Of a DNA stretch of 62,338 nt, positions 33,924-41,506 are shown in pieces (position 1 is the first letter of the stretch; the number at the start of each line of letters is the position of its first letter). The translations under genes were made by a program, and so were the position numbers. This DNA is from JAHEEL01 sp034660035 (GTDB lineage Bacteria > Actinomycetota > Acidimicrobiia > Spongiisociales > UBA5794). The notes under the pieces were generated by a model, which ran no database searches, was not told where the DNA came from, and saw only the letters and a program-made list of their open reading frames with translations. Where the stretch lies: assembly GCA_034660035.1 (NCBI GenBank), contig JAYEIJ010000169.1, positions 1 to 62,338 of the forward strand. Reading direction: 5' to 3'.

Positions 33924-34886
33924 ATGGCTGAGAACAATCCGCGACGAGACCTGGCGATTCGCGTCGCGTGGCTCTACCACGAGAGGGAACTCACGCAGCA
34001 GGAGATCGCCGATCGGCTGGGGATCTCCCGTTCGACGATCAGCCGCATCCTCACCGAAGCCGAACGCGAGGGGATCATTCGCGTCGTCATCACACAGCCA
34101 CTCCCCGAAGTAGCGCAACTGGCAGAGGCTCTGATCGAGAAATACGGACTCTCCGGCGCCATCGTCGGCCCCGCTATCTACGGTGATTCGCCCGCCCTCG
34201 CTGCCGCAATCGCGACGGCTCGACGGCTCGAGAGCATCGCAGCGTCGGGGTCCGTAACGATCGCTGCCGGCTGGGGCCGCACGATCGCGCTCTCAGCCCG
34301 CGAGACACGACCCGTTCCTACGTCAGATGTCACCCTCGTCGATGCGTTCGGCCATACGACGACGGACGACACGACCGCAGCGGTCGAGGTTACGAACACG
34401 CTGGCTCGCAAGTTCGATGCCCGCGTGATGCACGTGCCCTCACCGGGATTCGCCCCGTCAGCCGAGATCGCCAAGACCTTCCTTTCCTCCCCACCGGTTG
34501 CCCGGGCACTCAAGCGCGCGCGTTCGGCCGATGTCATCCTCGTCTCGGTCGGCATCATCGGATGTGATTCGCTGTTGGTCGCCGAAGGCTTCATGACCGA
34601 AGAGGCGATGACCGAGGTGACCGCGGCCGGCGCCGTCGGTGAGGTGTTCGGCTGGTACTTCGATGCCCATGGCGCCAGCGTTGAAGCACCGACCCTCCAC
34701 CCGGTGGCGTTGACGCTCGACGAGCTGAGGAGCGCAGAGAGGGTGATCGGTGTCGCCGGAGGAACCGAGAAGGTAGAAGCGATCCGTGGCGCCATCGCTG
34801 CCGGCATTCTCGACGAGTTGGCGATCGACGAAACGCTGGCAGAAGCGCTGTTGAAAGAGGAGCGGAGTAGCGGAGTAGCGGAGTAG
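33924..34886 (+). CDS. SorC/DeoR-type sugar-responsive transcriptional regulator
   Basis: A 320-residue regulator of the SorC family. The N-terminal HTH at about 24-45 (TQQEIADRLGISRSTISRILTEA) is followed by a sugar-isomerase-like effector domain with AGWGRTIALSARE, SADVILVSVGIIGCDSLL and the conserved near-C-terminal VIGVAGGTEKVEAIRGAI. LsrR, SorC and DeoR of Bacillus bind phosphorylated sugars and act as tetramers. The ATG at 33924 begins the conserved N-terminus. It is divergent from the rbsD-like gene and convergent with the RLP operon, 4 bp away. It is the best candidate to bind the TGCAC-N4-GTGCA sites. Confidence 0.9.
   Translation: MAENNPRRDLAIRVAWLYHERELTQQEIADRLGISRSTISRILTEAEREGIIRVVITQPLPEVAQLAEALIEKYGLSGAIVGPAIYGDSPALAAAIATARRLESIAASGSVTIAAGWGRTIALSARETRPVPTSDVTLVDAFGHTTTDDTTAAVEVTNTLARKFDARVMHVPSPGFAPSAEIAKTFLSSPPVARALKRARSADVILVSVGIIGCDSLLVAEGFMTEEAMTEVTAAGAVGEVFGWYFDAHGASVEAPTLHPVALTLDELRSAERVIGVAGGTEKVEAIRGAIAAGILDELAIDETLAEALLKEERSSGVAE
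34861..34884 (+). repeat. AGCGGAGT x3 tandem repeat at the end of the SorC gene
   Basis: Three perfect copies of an 8-bp unit cover the last codons of the regulator. The unit is not a multiple of three, so gain or loss of a copy would change the C-terminus and could reach the convergent RLP stop 5 bp further on. Confidence 0.7.
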
Positions 34887-34890
34887 CCGG

Positions 34891-36024
34891 CTACTGGATT
34901 GCAGCTCGGAACGCCTCAGCGTTGCTTCTCAGACTTCCGCCCCTATGCAGGTCTCCTCCTATCAGGAGCACGATGTCCTTGCCGTAGAAGTCGAGCATCT
35001 CTTCTGTGCGGTCCGTGGTCATCCCGCCTCCCGCGGCGGGCCAGATCGGAGCAACTCCTTCGATCGGCTCGAGGCATGCGGCGGAGATCTCTGAGCAGGC
35101 TTCGGGACTGAATGAGAACCGACCGCCGAAGTTGGGGAAGATCGACACGTCGGCGCCGGCGAGCCTCATCAGCGTCCCGAACAGAACGCCGTGGGCGATG
35201 CCTCCGATCGGTGACGAGACGAATCCACCGAGCAGCGCCGGGTGGCCCATGATCGGAACAGCCACGTCGTCCCGGGTCGCAACAGTTCGCATGAAGTCGA
35301 ATCCGGTGATACCGGGGAGGATGAGCAGGCCCCCGACACCGGCATCGAGAGCGATCTGAACTCTCTCGTCGAGCAGACCATGCGGGGCGTTGATGCTCGG
35401 CATGTAGATGGTGTTGAACCCGCTCTCCTGGTTCGCTCGCTGCACGGCATCGGAGCATGCCCGCACCCGTGCCTCGAATTCGGCGAACGGCTGGTTCGCG
35501 AGACTGTGGTCGTCTTTGATCATGTCAATGCCACCGAGGGCCAGTTCGTACGCCAGGTCGGCGAACCGATCCGGCGACAGCCCCATGGGCTTGAGGGCCG
35601 TTGCAAGGAGCGGTCGATCCGGCGCATCGAACAACCGACGGAGGCCTTCGATCCCGAATCGGGGACCGCCAAGGCGATTCGCAAGGCTGCGCGGAACCGC
35701 TACCCCGACGAGTTTGACCCCGGGCAGCAGGCTGCTGTTCCCGAAGAGCACGTTGAGAAGTTGCGGGAGTTCGAAGCCGGTGGTCTCGATCGCGTAGCCG
35801 ACCTCAACCCTCACCGCTTCTGGTCCTACTTCGTCGAACGATTCGATCTGCCCGATGATCTCCCCGCGGATGTCATCGTCGGGAACGAGATCCGCGGGGA
35901 ACTCGATCGTCTGTTCAACGCACAACGCCTCGGCACGCTCCCGGGCATCGGAGATCGAGCCGCTGAACTCGTACGTCGCCCGGAGCCGCTCGCCTGAGAC
36001 GATGAGGGTCGTCGGCTCCATCAT
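34891..36024 (-). CDS. RuBisCO-like protein (form IV RLP)
   Basis: A 377-residue RuBisCO large-chain homologue. The N-terminal domain has VEQTIEFPADLV and a FGNSSLL loop (Asn96, matching RuBisCO Asn123). The barrel has TALKPMGLS with Lys145 (RuBisCO K175), while the second Lys of KPK is Met. GGIDMIKDDHSLANQPF keeps Lys170 (the carbamylated K201) and Asp172 (D203), but the Glu204 position is His173. Near the C-terminus, AAGGGM and LLIGGDLH match phosphate-binding glycines. It cannot be a CO2-fixing RuBisCO. Known RLPs act as enolase, isomerase or decarboxylase in methionine-salvage and apiose pathways. Last gene of operon 2, overlapping the transketolase stop by 1 bp. Confidence 0.9.
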   Translation of the reverse strand: MMEPTTLIVSGERLRATYEFSGSISDARERAEALCVEQTIEFPADLVPDDDIRGEIIGQIESFDEVGPEAVRVEVGYAIETTGFELPQLLNVLFGNSSLLPGVKLVGVAVPRSLANRLGGPRFGIEGLRRLFDAPDRPLLATALKPMGLSPDRFADLAYELALGGIDMIKDDHSLANQPFAEFEARVRACSDAVQRANQESGFNTIYMPSINAPHGLLDERVQIALDAGVGGLLILPGITGFDFMRTVATRDDVAVPIMGHPALLGGFVSSPIGGIAHGVLFGTLMRLAGADVSIFPNFGGRFSFSPEACSEISAACLEPIEGVAPIWPAAGGGMTTDRTEEMLDFYGKDIVLLIGGDLHRGGSLRSNAEAFRAAIQ

Positions 36025-37031
36025 CAGAGTCCTTCAGCCTTCGCGAGGCTGTGCGTTGCCTCGACCCGCGAAGCAGCGAGATCGCCCTCGGTGATACCCG
36101 TGGCCATCCCGGTCAGATCCTCTACCCCGGCGACAAGTGCGGCTGCGTCAAGGCCGTACTCCTTCATGAGGTAGGACTTGCCGGCCCCGTGCGCATAGGT
36201 ATCGCGCAGCCCGAGCCTCAGCAAGCGTTTCCCCGATCCTGCCTCTGCCATCTTCTCGGCAACGGCCGAGCCGAGTCCACCGACGATCGTGTGGTTCTCG
36301 AGCGTGATCGCCCCGAAGCGTGATCGCTCGATCGAGTCGAGGATCGCCGGATCGTCGAACGGCTTGTGAGTCGAAACGTGAAGGTGCCGCATCCCGACGC
36401 CGGCGTCCGCCAAGGGCTTCGCTGCTCGCATCGCTTCCTCCGTCGTGATGCCTGCCGTGATGACGACGAGATCGTCGCCGTCGCTGAGCATCCGGACCTC
36501 GTCGAGTCGCATCGGCTCATCCTTCGGGAAGAGGCGCGGCACCTCCCCGCGCAGCATCCGGACGTAGACGGGACCGTCGACACCGTGAGCGACGTCGAGG
36601 ACGGATTCGACTTCGGTGGCATCTCCGGTCTCGATGACCGTCATGTTGGGCGTCGCGCGCATGATCGATACGTCCTCGATCGCCTGATGGGTGACACCGC
36701 CCGGTGTCGTGATCCCGGGCAGGAACGCGATGAACTTCACGGGAAGATTCGGGTACGCGATCGACATGGCGAGCTGGTCGTAGGGCCTGCGGTAGATGAA
36801 CACCGCGAACGTGTGGATGTACGGCACGTACCCCTCTCGGGCAAGACCGGAGGCGAATCCCATCATGTTCTGTTCGGCCATGCTCATCCCGAAGAACCGG
36901 TCCGGATACGTGTCCCGCCACTTTCCGACCTCGCTCGAGTTGGTCAGATCGGCGGTGAGGACGACGACTTCAGGCTTGTCCTCCGCCCAGGCGATGAAGT
37001 TCTCAACGTGGGGGCGCTTAACGATCTCCAT
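36024..37031 (-). CDS. Transketolase, C-terminal subunit (split type)
   Basis: A 335-residue protein with the pyrimidine-binding and C-terminal domains of transketolase. It contains FFGMSMAEQNMMGFASGLA with catalytic-type Glu53 that activates thiamine diphosphate. GGVTHQAIEDVSIMRATPNM follows near 110-130, and the Rossmann-like C-domain comes after residue 190. It needs the N-terminal subunit encoded immediately upstream (1-bp gap). Split transketolases occur in many bacteria, including the apulose-4-phosphate transketolase of apiose degradation. Its place between mtnA and RLP genes suggests it acts on a special ketose phosphate rather than in the core pentose phosphate cycle. Confidence 0.9.
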   Translation of the reverse strand: MEIVKRPHVENFIAWAEDKPEVVVLTADLTNSSEVGKWRDTYPDRFFGMSMAEQNMMGFASGLAREGYVPYIHTFAVFIYRRPYDQLAMSIAYPNLPVKFIAFLPGITTPGGVTHQAIEDVSIMRATPNMTVIETGDATEVESVLDVAHGVDGPVYVRMLRGEVPRLFPKDEPMRLDEVRMLSDGDDLVVITAGITTEEAMRAAKPLADAGVGMRHLHVSTHKPFDDPAILDSIERSRFGAITLENHTIVGGLGSAVAEKMAEAGSGKRLLRLGLRDTYAHGAGKSYLMKEYGLDAAALVAGVEDLTGMATGITEGDLAASRVEATHSLAKAEGL

Positions 37032-37032
37032 G

Positions 37033-37953
37033 TCAGGTCACCATCCCTTCGTAGACGGCCCGATATCGATCTCTCTCCTCGTCGGAGGTGAACCGCAGAT
37101 AGTGGAGCAACGGAGCACGCTCCTCGAAGATCGGGAGTCCACGGGTCGGGTCGGTGAGCGCCATCACGAAGTGCGGCTTCCCCGTCTCAGCGTTCATCGC
37201 CTCGTCGAGAGCTCCGAGATCGTGGCCATTGACTTCGATCGCGCTCGCTCCGAAGGCCCGGATGCGGCCGGTGAGTGGATCGACGTACGTCTCAGCGTCC
37301 ATGCAGCCGTCGCACTGCTGGCCGTTCACGTCGACGATGACCTTGAGGTTGTCGAGATCGAACTTCGCCGCCTCGGCGATGGCTTCCCAGATCTGCCCTT
37401 CCTGGAACTCGCCGTCGGACATCATCACCCAGACGTTCCCGGTGTCGCCTCGCCGTTTGCGAGCAAGAGCGATCCCGCCGGCCTGGCTCAGAGCCTGCGC
37501 CAGAGATCCGGTGGTGGTCTCGACACCGGGCGAGTGCTCGGCACCGATCATCTCGACCGTGCTGCCATCCCGATCGAACTGGGCAAGTCCCTCTTCGGCG
37601 AGTCGCCCGACTTCGATGAGCGTTGTGTAGAGCACGAGGGCGTAGTGGGCGGGCGAGAAGATGAAGCGGTCGTACTCCGGTCCTTTCGGACCGTTGTAGG
37701 CCCCGCCGTTGAAGAAGTCGGGGTTATTCGGCCCGGGTACGCCGGCGAAGGGCTGTGGGATCATCGGCGCCGTGCTCGGTCCGAGGTTGAGGGTCCGGGT
37801 GTACAGCATTGCGAAGATCTCGGCCGAGGACAGAGCCTGGCTCATGTAGCCCCCGTTGTGGCGGAGTACGTGATCGAGAACCCGGGTGCGGATGCGGTCT
37901 GCGACCGATTGTGTGTCGTCGCTCCAGTCGCCGCTCGCGTCGGTAGGGTTCAC
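37033..37953 (-). CDS. Transketolase, N-terminal subunit (split type)
   Basis: A 306-residue subunit carrying the diphosphate-binding domain. It has HNGGYMSQALSSAEIFAMLY near 32-51, PGVETTTGSLAQALSQAGGIALA near 142-164 and the ThDP motif SDGEFQEGQIWEA...DNLKVIVDVN (179-210). The start is a GTG at 37953 whose GTGA overlaps the stop of mtnA, showing tight coupling. The longer frame upstream lies inside mtnA and is not used. An unusual Pro/Asn-rich insertion (PQPFAGVPGPNNPDFFNGG, about 67-84) lies before the active-site region. Confidence 0.9.
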   Translation of the reverse strand: MNPTDASGDWSDDTQSVADRIRTRVLDHVLRHNGGYMSQALSSAEIFAMLYTRTLNLGPSTAPMIPQPFAGVPGPNNPDFFNGGAYNGPKGPEYDRFIFSPAHYALVLYTTLIEVGRLAEEGLAQFDRDGSTVEMIGAEHSPGVETTTGSLAQALSQAGGIALARKRRGDTGNVWVMMSDGEFQEGQIWEAIAEAAKFDLDNLKVIVDVNGQQCDGCMDAETYVDPLTGRIRAFGASAIEVNGHDLGALDEAMNAETGKPHFVMALTDPTRGLPIFEERAPLLHYLRFTSDEERDRYRAVYEGMVT

Positions 37954-39020
37954 TCGTCGCCTCCCGTCTTGAATGCGCCTCTGATTGATTCCTTGAAGGG
38001 CGGGTGCAATACGCCGACCTCTGTGATGATGCCGGTGATCAGATCGGCCGGCGTGACGTCGAACGCAGGATTCCACGTGGGAACGTCGTGCGGCGCGGTC
38101 GGCTCCGTGCGCCAGGACGTCAACTCACGGCCCGCTCTCAGTTCGATCTCGATCCCGGAACCCGAGGGAAGGCTCAGGTCGAAGGTCGACAGCGATGCCG
38201 CAACGTAGAACGGGATGCCGGCATGCCGGGCGTTGACTGCGTGTGAGAACGTCCCGATCTTGTTGGCCGTGTCACCGTTCGCTGCGATTCGGTCGGCCCC
38301 CACGATGACGGCCTCGACCTTGCCCTGCGCCATCGCAGCCGCATCGGCTCCATCGGGTATGAGGGTCACGTCGATACCGGCGTCCTGGAGTTCCCACGTT
38401 GTGAGGCGTGCGCCCTGAAGCAGCGGGCGCGTCTCTGAAGCCATCACCTTGACGGGTTCGCCGGCAGCAGCTTTGGCGTAGATCACCCCGAGGGCGGTTC
38501 CCCAGCCTGCCGTGGCGAGTCGGCCGGTGTTGCAGTGCGTCATGATGTTGACGACTCCCGCGAGTTCGGCTCGACCGGCTTCGCCGATGCGAGTGCAAGC
38601 GTCCCGGTCCTCGTCGATGATCAAGAGCGCTTCCTCCAGGGCGAGCGCACGGATCTCATCGACGGTCTCTCCGGCCGATGCCGCGTCACGGACCCGGTCC
38701 ACAGACCAGCGCAGGTTCACAGCGGTGGGGCGGGCCGATCCGATGATCTCAGCAAGTTCGCCGAGGGCGACCCGCGCGCTGGAGGCGTCACGCGAGTCGC
38801 GCTCGTCGAGTCCGACAACGAGGCCGAGGGCCCCGCATGCTCCGATGGCGGGAGCGCCACGGACGGCCAACCGGTAGATGGCGTCGACGACGGCGTCAAC
38901 GGAATCAAGTTCGACAACGGCCAACTCACCGGGAAGCCTGGTCTGATCGATGATCTCGATCCGGTCGCCAACCCACGCGACCGAGGGGCGGAGAGCGTCC
39001 AGATCGAGCCGGGGCATCAA
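37950..39020 (-). CDS. mtnA: S-methyl-5-thioribose-1-phosphate isomerase (MtnA)
   Basis: A 356-residue isomerase that converts a 5-modified ribose 1-phosphate (methylthioribose or 5-deoxyribose type) to the ribulose 1-phosphate. The substrate loop RGAPAIG (54-60), catalytic Cys163 in NIMTHCNTG and Asp243 in GADRIAANGDTANKIGT are all intact. The ATG overlaps the mtnK stop (ATGA), so kinase and isomerase are made together. The rest of the classical methionine salvage set (mtnB, mtnC, mtnD) is absent here. A divergent paralogue lies in operon 1. Confidence 0.93.
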   Translation of the reverse strand: MMPRLDLDALRPSVAWVGDRIEIIDQTRLPGELAVVELDSVDAVVDAIYRLAVRGAPAIGACGALGLVVGLDERDSRDASSARVALGELAEIIGSARPTAVNLRWSVDRVRDAASAGETVDEIRALALEEALLIIDEDRDACTRIGEAGRAELAGVVNIMTHCNTGRLATAGWGTALGVIYAKAAAGEPVKVMASETRPLLQGARLTTWELQDAGIDVTLIPDGADAAAMAQGKVEAVIVGADRIAANGDTANKIGTFSHAVNARHAGIPFYVAASLSTFDLSLPSGSGIEIELRAGRELTSWRTEPTAPHDVPTWNPAFDVTPADLITGIITEVGVLHPPFKESIRGAFKTGGDE

Positions 39021-40264
39021 CCCTCCTGTGCGTTCGTCCGGAGTCCGCGGGTCATGACGTCTTCAACGACGATGTCGAAGACCTCGTTGGAGGCTGCGAT
39101 AGTCACGAGTTGGTCCCGATCCTTGATCCACGTGCTTGCGGTCCGTAGCACGATCGCGGCTGCCCGGGCATGTTCGCCCTCCGGCAGTGTCTCGATGTCG
39201 GATACCTTCGCGAGGCCGATGACCCGACGGATCGCCTTGCAGCCGCCGAATCCAAGTGAGTCCTTTGCGATCTGGACCAGCCAGGCGTCAAGAAACGACT
39301 CGGTCCAGGTTCGATCGGGGCGGGTCGCCCACAGGCGCCTCATCTCGGCCTCGAACGCGTCCCACGTCTCCTGGGCGAGTCCGGAAAGCCATTCCCTGAA
39401 CTCGGAAGAGCGACCCATGGCCTCGGCGCGGGCACGGGCGGCCAGGTAGTTGCCGAACACGGCACCGAGGTCGAAGCCGACCGGTCCGTAGTAGGCGAAC
39501 TCCGGATCGATCACGCGAGCATCGCCGGTGCCGTCGTCTTTGAAGCTGACCATGACCGATCCGGTGTGAAGATCACCGTGGATGAGCGCCTCGGCGCCGG
39601 TCATGAACTTGAATTTCATCATCCCGACCTCGGCCCGCAGCCGCTCGTCGGTGCGCAGCGCCGTGACCTCCGGACCGAGTTCGTCGACGAAGCTGTTGTT
39701 GTCGTGTTCGATGTACGGCTCGGTGAAGACAAGGTCCTCGGTGATTCGGCACAGTTCGGGGTTGATGGCCTCGGCCGTCCGCTCCTTCGCTTCCATCTGG
39801 TCGAGGGCGAAGACCGATGTCGAGAAAGCGAGGTTCGCGACGTACTCGCCGAGGAGAGCGGCGACGCCGCGGTGGACATAGCCGTCGTTGAGCTTCCCGC
39901 GCCAGATCTCCCAGCCCATGAGGTTCTCCATGGCCAGGACGTGCTGCTCTTCATCAACGCCGTAGTAGGCCGGGATGAGATGCGGGGTGAACTCCGCAGC
40001 AGCGGCGAGACCCCGGGCTTCGGCGATGACCCTCTCGGGTGTGAGCGGCCATGCCTCCCCCACGAGCCGCACGTACGGGAGCGACTGCTTCAGGCAGATA
40101 CCGTTACCCGCAGCATCGTGGCAGACGAACACGAGATTGAGATTGCCGTCGCCGACTTCGTCGACGATGAGCGTTGAGGTGTCGACGATCCCGGCGAGGT
40201 TCGGCATCGAATCGATGTAAGCCGGGATCGTCGCCGGGGTCAGGATTTCGTAGTCGGCTGCCAT
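39017..40264 (-). CDS. mtnK: S-methyl-5-thioribose kinase (MtnK)
   Basis: A 415-residue sugar kinase of the aminoglycoside-phosphotransferase fold that phosphorylates the anomeric carbon. Visible features are the glycine loop GDGNLNLVF (38-46), Lys59 in CLKQSLPYVRLVGEAWPLT, catalytic Asp231 in LIHGDLHTGSVMV, and the metal DPEFAYYGPVGFD (253-265). All match MtnK. In the DHAP shunt the same enzyme uses 5-deoxyribose. It is coupled to mtnA (4-bp overlap) and preceded 14 bp upstream by the small isomerase-like gene. Confidence 0.93.
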   Translation of the reverse strand: MAADYEILTPATIPAYIDSMPNLAGIVDTSTLIVDEVGDGNLNLVFVCHDAAGNGICLKQSLPYVRLVGEAWPLTPERVIAEARGLAAAAEFTPHLIPAYYGVDEEQHVLAMENLMGWEIWRGKLNDGYVHRGVAALLGEYVANLAFSTSVFALDQMEAKERTAEAINPELCRITEDLVFTEPYIEHDNNSFVDELGPEVTALRTDERLRAEVGMMKFKFMTGAEALIHGDLHTGSVMVSFKDDGTGDARVIDPEFAYYGPVGFDLGAVFGNYLAARARAEAMGRSSEFREWLSGLAQETWDAFEAEMRRLWATRPDRTWTESFLDAWLVQIAKDSLGFGGCKAIRRVIGLAKVSDIETLPEGEHARAAAIVLRTASTWIKDRDQLVTIAASNEVFDIVVEDVMTRGLRTNAQEG

Positions 40265-40278
40265 GGTCTTCCTCTCGT

Positions 40279-40563
40279 CTATCTGTCGGTCGGATCAAGT
40301 GCGTGAGATCCCAGGGCCGTCACCTCGATGTCCATCCATGGGAACAGCGGAAGCGACCCCAGGATGTCGTGGAGTTCGTCGGGTCCATCCACCTCGTACA
40401 GAACGTAGACGGCCCGCCGGCCTGGGATCCGCCAGATTCGCTGGAGTTTGCCTGCGTCGACGAGTTCCCGACCTCGCACCGCCTCGGCGGCCTTCACGGC
40501 CGCGAGGCGTTCGGGGTCGATATCCGGGGGGATGTCCTGCTCGATGCGGGCCAGGAACTCCAT
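40279..40563 (-). CDS. Muconolactone delta-isomerase-like small protein
   Basis: A 94-residue ferredoxin-fold protein beginning MEFLARIEQDIPPDIDPERLAAVKAAEAVRGRELVDAGKLQRIWRIPGR and ending in LPLFPWMDIEVTALGSHAL, the pattern of the muconolactone isomerase family (PF02426). Aromatic-ring genes are absent, so it is unlikely to act on muconolactone. It stands between the LsrF-like aldolase and MtnK with 3 and 14 bp gaps. In the AI-2 pathway a small ABM-fold isomerase (LsrG) precedes LsrF in function, so it may play a comparable keto-sugar isomerase role. That is inference. Confidence 0.82.
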   Translation of the reverse strand: MEFLARIEQDIPPDIDPERLAAVKAAEAVRGRELVDAGKLQRIWRIPGRRAVYVLYEVDGPDELHDILGSLPLFPWMDIEVTALGSHALDPTDR

Positions 40564-40566
40564 GGT

Positions 40567-41361
40567 CTAACCCTTCGCCGGAGGCGGTGCAACCAGATCC
40601 AGGGCATCCTTCGGTGCGGCATCCTCATGAATGACGGCCCGAAGCGCATTGGCCATGCCAACAGGGTCGTAGTGCTGCCAGATGTTGCGGCCGAGGTTGA
40701 CCCCGACGGCACCCTTGTCCATGCCGTCGCGAACGAACGACAGGACCTCGAGAGCATCGTCGGTCTTCGGACCACCGGCGATCACGACGGGGACCGGGCA
40801 CGACTCGGTGATCCGATCGAAGTCCTCGGTGTAGTAGGTCTTGACGACTCTGGCGCCGAGCTCGGCGGCGATCCGCGAGGCGAGGGCGAGATAGCGGGAG
40901 TCCCGCTTCTCGAGTTCCTTGCCGACGGCCGTGACGGCCATGACGGGGATGCCGTAGCGTTCGTACTCGCTCACAGCTTCCGCAAGGTTGTTGAGCGTCT
41001 TGGTCTCGTTCTCGGATCCCACGAAGACGGAGATGCCGACGGCGGCTGCGTCGAGACGGATCGCCTCTTCCGGGTGGACGAGGAGATGCTCATCGGTGAG
41101 CGTGGGGCCGACAACGCTGGTTCCACCGCTTGCACGGAGGATGATGTTCGGAGTCGCCTCCGCAGGGATGGCCGAGCGCAGTACGCCGCGGGTCACGAAG
41201 AGAGCGTCGGCGATCGACATGAGGTCTGCAACGGTCTCGCCGGGCTTCTCGAGGCTCCTCGTTGGTCCTAGGAAGTAGCCGTGATCGATCGCGAGGAAGA
41301 ATGCCTTCCCCGTCTCCGGCGGGATCAGCCTCGCCATCCTGCTCTGCATACCCCAATCCAT
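40567..41361 (-). CDS. LsrF-like class I aldolase/thiolase
   Basis: A 264-residue TIM barrel of the DeoC/FbaB/LsrF group. It begins MDWGMQSRMARLIPPETGKA with AIDHGYFLGPT next, which is the LsrF N-terminal signature. RIAAELGARVVKTYYTEDFDRI contains the Schiff-base-type Lys (about 174), and VPVVIAGGPKTDD with GAVGVNLGRNIWQ forms the phosphate site. LsrF splits phosphorylated 3-hydroxypentane-2,4-dione to DHAP and acetyl-CoA. The ATG at 41361 follows AGAGGAAGG at good spacing; a GTG 21 bp upstream is less likely. First gene of operon 2, with paired operators 59-91 bp upstream. Confidence 0.87.
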   Translation of the reverse strand: MDWGMQSRMARLIPPETGKAFFLAIDHGYFLGPTRSLEKPGETVADLMSIADALFVTRGVLRSAIPAEATPNIILRASGGTSVVGPTLTDEHLLVHPEEAIRLDAAAVGISVFVGSENETKTLNNLAEAVSEYERYGIPVMAVTAVGKELEKRDSRYLALASRIAAELGARVVKTYYTEDFDRITESCPVPVVIAGGPKTDDALEVLSFVRDGMDKGAVGVNLGRNIWQHYDPVGMANALRAVIHEDAAPKDALDLVAPPPAKG

Positions 41362-41419
41362 GATTTCCGGCCTTCCTCTCACGTGGAGATCGTTTCGTCG
41401 TAGCGTTTCCTGTCAACAC

Positions 41420-41452
41420 TGCACACCTGTGCAGTATTCGCACTTTCGTGCA
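41420..41452. promoter_or_regulatory. Paired TGCAC-N4-GTGCA operators upstream of operon 2
   Basis: TGCAC-ACCT-GTGCA (41420-41433) is a perfect dyad. CGCAC-TTTC-GTGCA (41439-41452) differs at one base. Centres are 19 bp apart. They lie between the aldolase/SDR stop and the LsrF-like start, so operon 2 has its own regulated promoter. Confidence 0.8.
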
Positions 41453-41506
41453 ACCAGCGTATCACCACCCGATCCCGCCCGCAAGGCGGGATCGATTGAG
41501 TGAAGA

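Noticed and set aside
34891..36024. CO2-fixing RuBisCO or Calvin cycle
   Set aside because: Glu204 and Lys177 positions are replaced, and no small subunit or phosphoribulokinase is present.
37950..40264. Complete universal methionine salvage pathway
   Set aside because: mtnB, mtnC/mtnW-X and mtnD are absent; only mtnK and mtnA match, in a sugar-import context.
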